Below, one piece after another: positions 62,640-64,000 of a stretch of DNA of 64,000 bases. The notes under the pieces are model-generated. The model searched no databases. It saw only the letters and a list, made by a program, of their open reading frames with translations, and had not been told where the DNA came from. Source of the stretch: Lepisosteus oculatus. Lineage: Eukaryota > Chordata > Actinopteri > Semionotiformes > Lepisosteidae. How positions within the stretch are numbered: the first letter of the stretch is position 1; each line of letters opens with the position of its first letter. Position numbers and translations under genes: made by a program. Location: assembly GCF_040954835.1 (NCBI RefSeq), contig NC_090706.1:24561148-24625147 (forward strand). The letters run 5' to 3'.

Positions 62640-64000
62640 GTCATCACACCGTTTCCTGGAAAAGCCTGCTTTACTGTTTTGACTGTGGTTTTAAAGAAAG
62701 GCATAACCGAGGCTCATGTGACTTCTGCTGACGGCATTCTTAGAATGTTTTGAACTAACCATTGCTTTACCTCAGCTGAACGCTGTGCTCCACTTCGGCG
62801 CACAGTGTATGGAGCCTGATGTGGGTAGAACTGAGGTTTTGGAGATGCAGGTAACAGAGAGGATTTGTGGGGGTATACAATAGGTGGGTGTACAATAGGA
62901 GAGTAGCTAGACTAATATGAATTGTGAGGAATGCCCTTGAGTGTAAACGATTGAATTGTCAAGGTAATGTAAAAACTAAAAAGAAGAGAAGTTTTTCATC
63001 CGCCATCCATCAATCATTTTGCTATTCATTTACTCTGCAATTGAATTCAGTGAACCGCTGCCTTAGGTATCGTGTCCACTACATAACAGAACATACACAA
63101 TTCTATTATAATTATTTATATATGAAGTGCTTAATTTTCCCTTTGTTGCATTTCAAGAATAACTGCTGTAATTACAAAATGTTCTGGTTTGGCCTTTTCA
63201 ATTTAAGTTCACATACAGTTTTGTGGTATAGTATGTGTACGTGCAATCGCGTATAATAGGGAGGTTTTGGTGTTTATTCTCTACTTGCACTATGAAACGT
63301 ACTTCCCCTTCTCACGCCGGCCTTAGCTTCACAACGGTATGATTTCTCGGAAATCAGGCTGCCTTCGCCTTTTCGCAGCCACCCAATAGTCTGTAAAACA
63401 CAGCGCAGCCGCGAGTCTGTGCCAAAAGCGTCCTCCCTTTTTAAATAAATTCTGATATCACCGGGAAATCCCGGATTGTACTTTATAGTCTCAGAGCTCT
63501 TCGTGCAGTTCTCACAGTAGCGTTCAAACACTGAGCACAGTGGATAGTCTTAGACAGTGGATTAACTTCATACAGTTTGGGAAGCCAATTGTCACACATT
63601 GCAACTGTAAGTTCTATTATATTTCATACAGATATACTGTTTGCTTTTTAGGTGCGTTATTATTCGTTTATTGCATTTCGTTTTTTAGGTAGTTGTTGTT
63701 ATCATCAAACTGGATAACGATCACCCTAAAAAATATTATTTGACATTCGGTGCATGTCTGCGTGTACGAGATTGAAGCACCCTGTAGTGTGCGTTTATTT
63801 TTAAATTTTAAATTTTGAAATTTTAATATTTCTATTTCAAATTTTTAAACTAATTATAATATTGTTTGTTTTTTAGAGTGTATATAGTGTGTGGAATATA
63901 TACATGCTTATGTACACCATACTGTAGATACATGTTAAAGATAAACTATTTTTTGCATAAAAGGCAACACCATGTACACATCTGCACGTGTGTTGTTTTA
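62640..64000 (+). other. Right-edge region with weak signs of a plus-strand gene start
   Basis: A short frame ATG...CAG at 62809-62850 (MEPDVGRTEVLEMQ) ends at the donor CAG|gtaaca. Further right are a CCAAT (about 63388), a TATA-like TTTTTAAATAAA (about 63438), a palindrome CCGGGAAATCCCGG (63461-63474) with a kB-type GGGAAATCCC core, and a donor ACT|gtaagt near 63608. Local GC rises at 63300-63500. No homology is recognised. Confidence 0.2.

Overview
The window is vertebrate nuclear DNA, most likely from a ray-finned fish. It is AT-rich and has long introns with GT-AG boundaries. It carries fish-type tRNA-derived SINEs with ATCC/ATGG tails, a Tc1-like transposon and an LTR-retrotransposon solo LTR. 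I cannot name the species. The two genes I recognise are neighbours in the same relative orientation on human 5q31, so the block is conserved synteny (order recalled from knowledge, not searched).

Positions 1-12681, minus strand: the 5' part of FNIP1 (folliculin-interacting protein 1). Exon 1 (12593-12681), exon 2 (1621-1750) and the start of exon 3 (69 down to 1) join in frame to give the first 96 residues. The rest of the gene lies off the left edge. Just upstream, at 12829-12901, are two inverted CCAAT boxes and a perfect CACGTG palindrome of the TFEB/TFE3 type. Intron 1 (about 10.8 kb) holds one SINE, an 18-bp perfect hairpin and an unidentified protein-like ORF.

Positions 12682-20914: the FNIP1-ACSL6 intergenic segment, which must include the ACSL6 3' UTR. 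It has a SINE and a 26-bp foldback element. No gene could be recognised.

Positions 20915-51516, minus strand: a complete ACSL6 (long-chain acyl-CoA synthetase 6). I placed 21 coding exons by splice sites, phase and protein match. They sum to 2169 nt, or 722 residues plus stop, which equals the length I recall for the long human isoform. All frames are open. Only the F-type version of the fatty-acid gate exon was found. Introns hold SINEs, an internally deleted Tc1-like element with perfect terminal repeats, a possible Penelope-like remnant and microsatellites.

Positions 51517-64000: the ACSL6 promoter side and intergenic DNA. It contains a solo LTR with a perfect 5-bp target duplication (53040-53612), several SINE fragments, a second copy of a repeat seen in ACSL6 intron 1, and a striking hairpin at 61548-61592. 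At the right edge (about 62.8-63.6 kb) are weak signs of a plus-strand gene start: a CCAAT box, a TATA-like run, a kB-type palindrome and candidate splice donors.

The two genes are not known to share a pathway. FNIP1 works with folliculin in nutrient and AMPK/mTORC1 signalling, and ACSL6 activates long-chain and polyunsaturated fatty acids. I saw no unknown multi-gene system. The unusual items are small: hairpins, a uORF, repeats, and the missing alternative gate exon.
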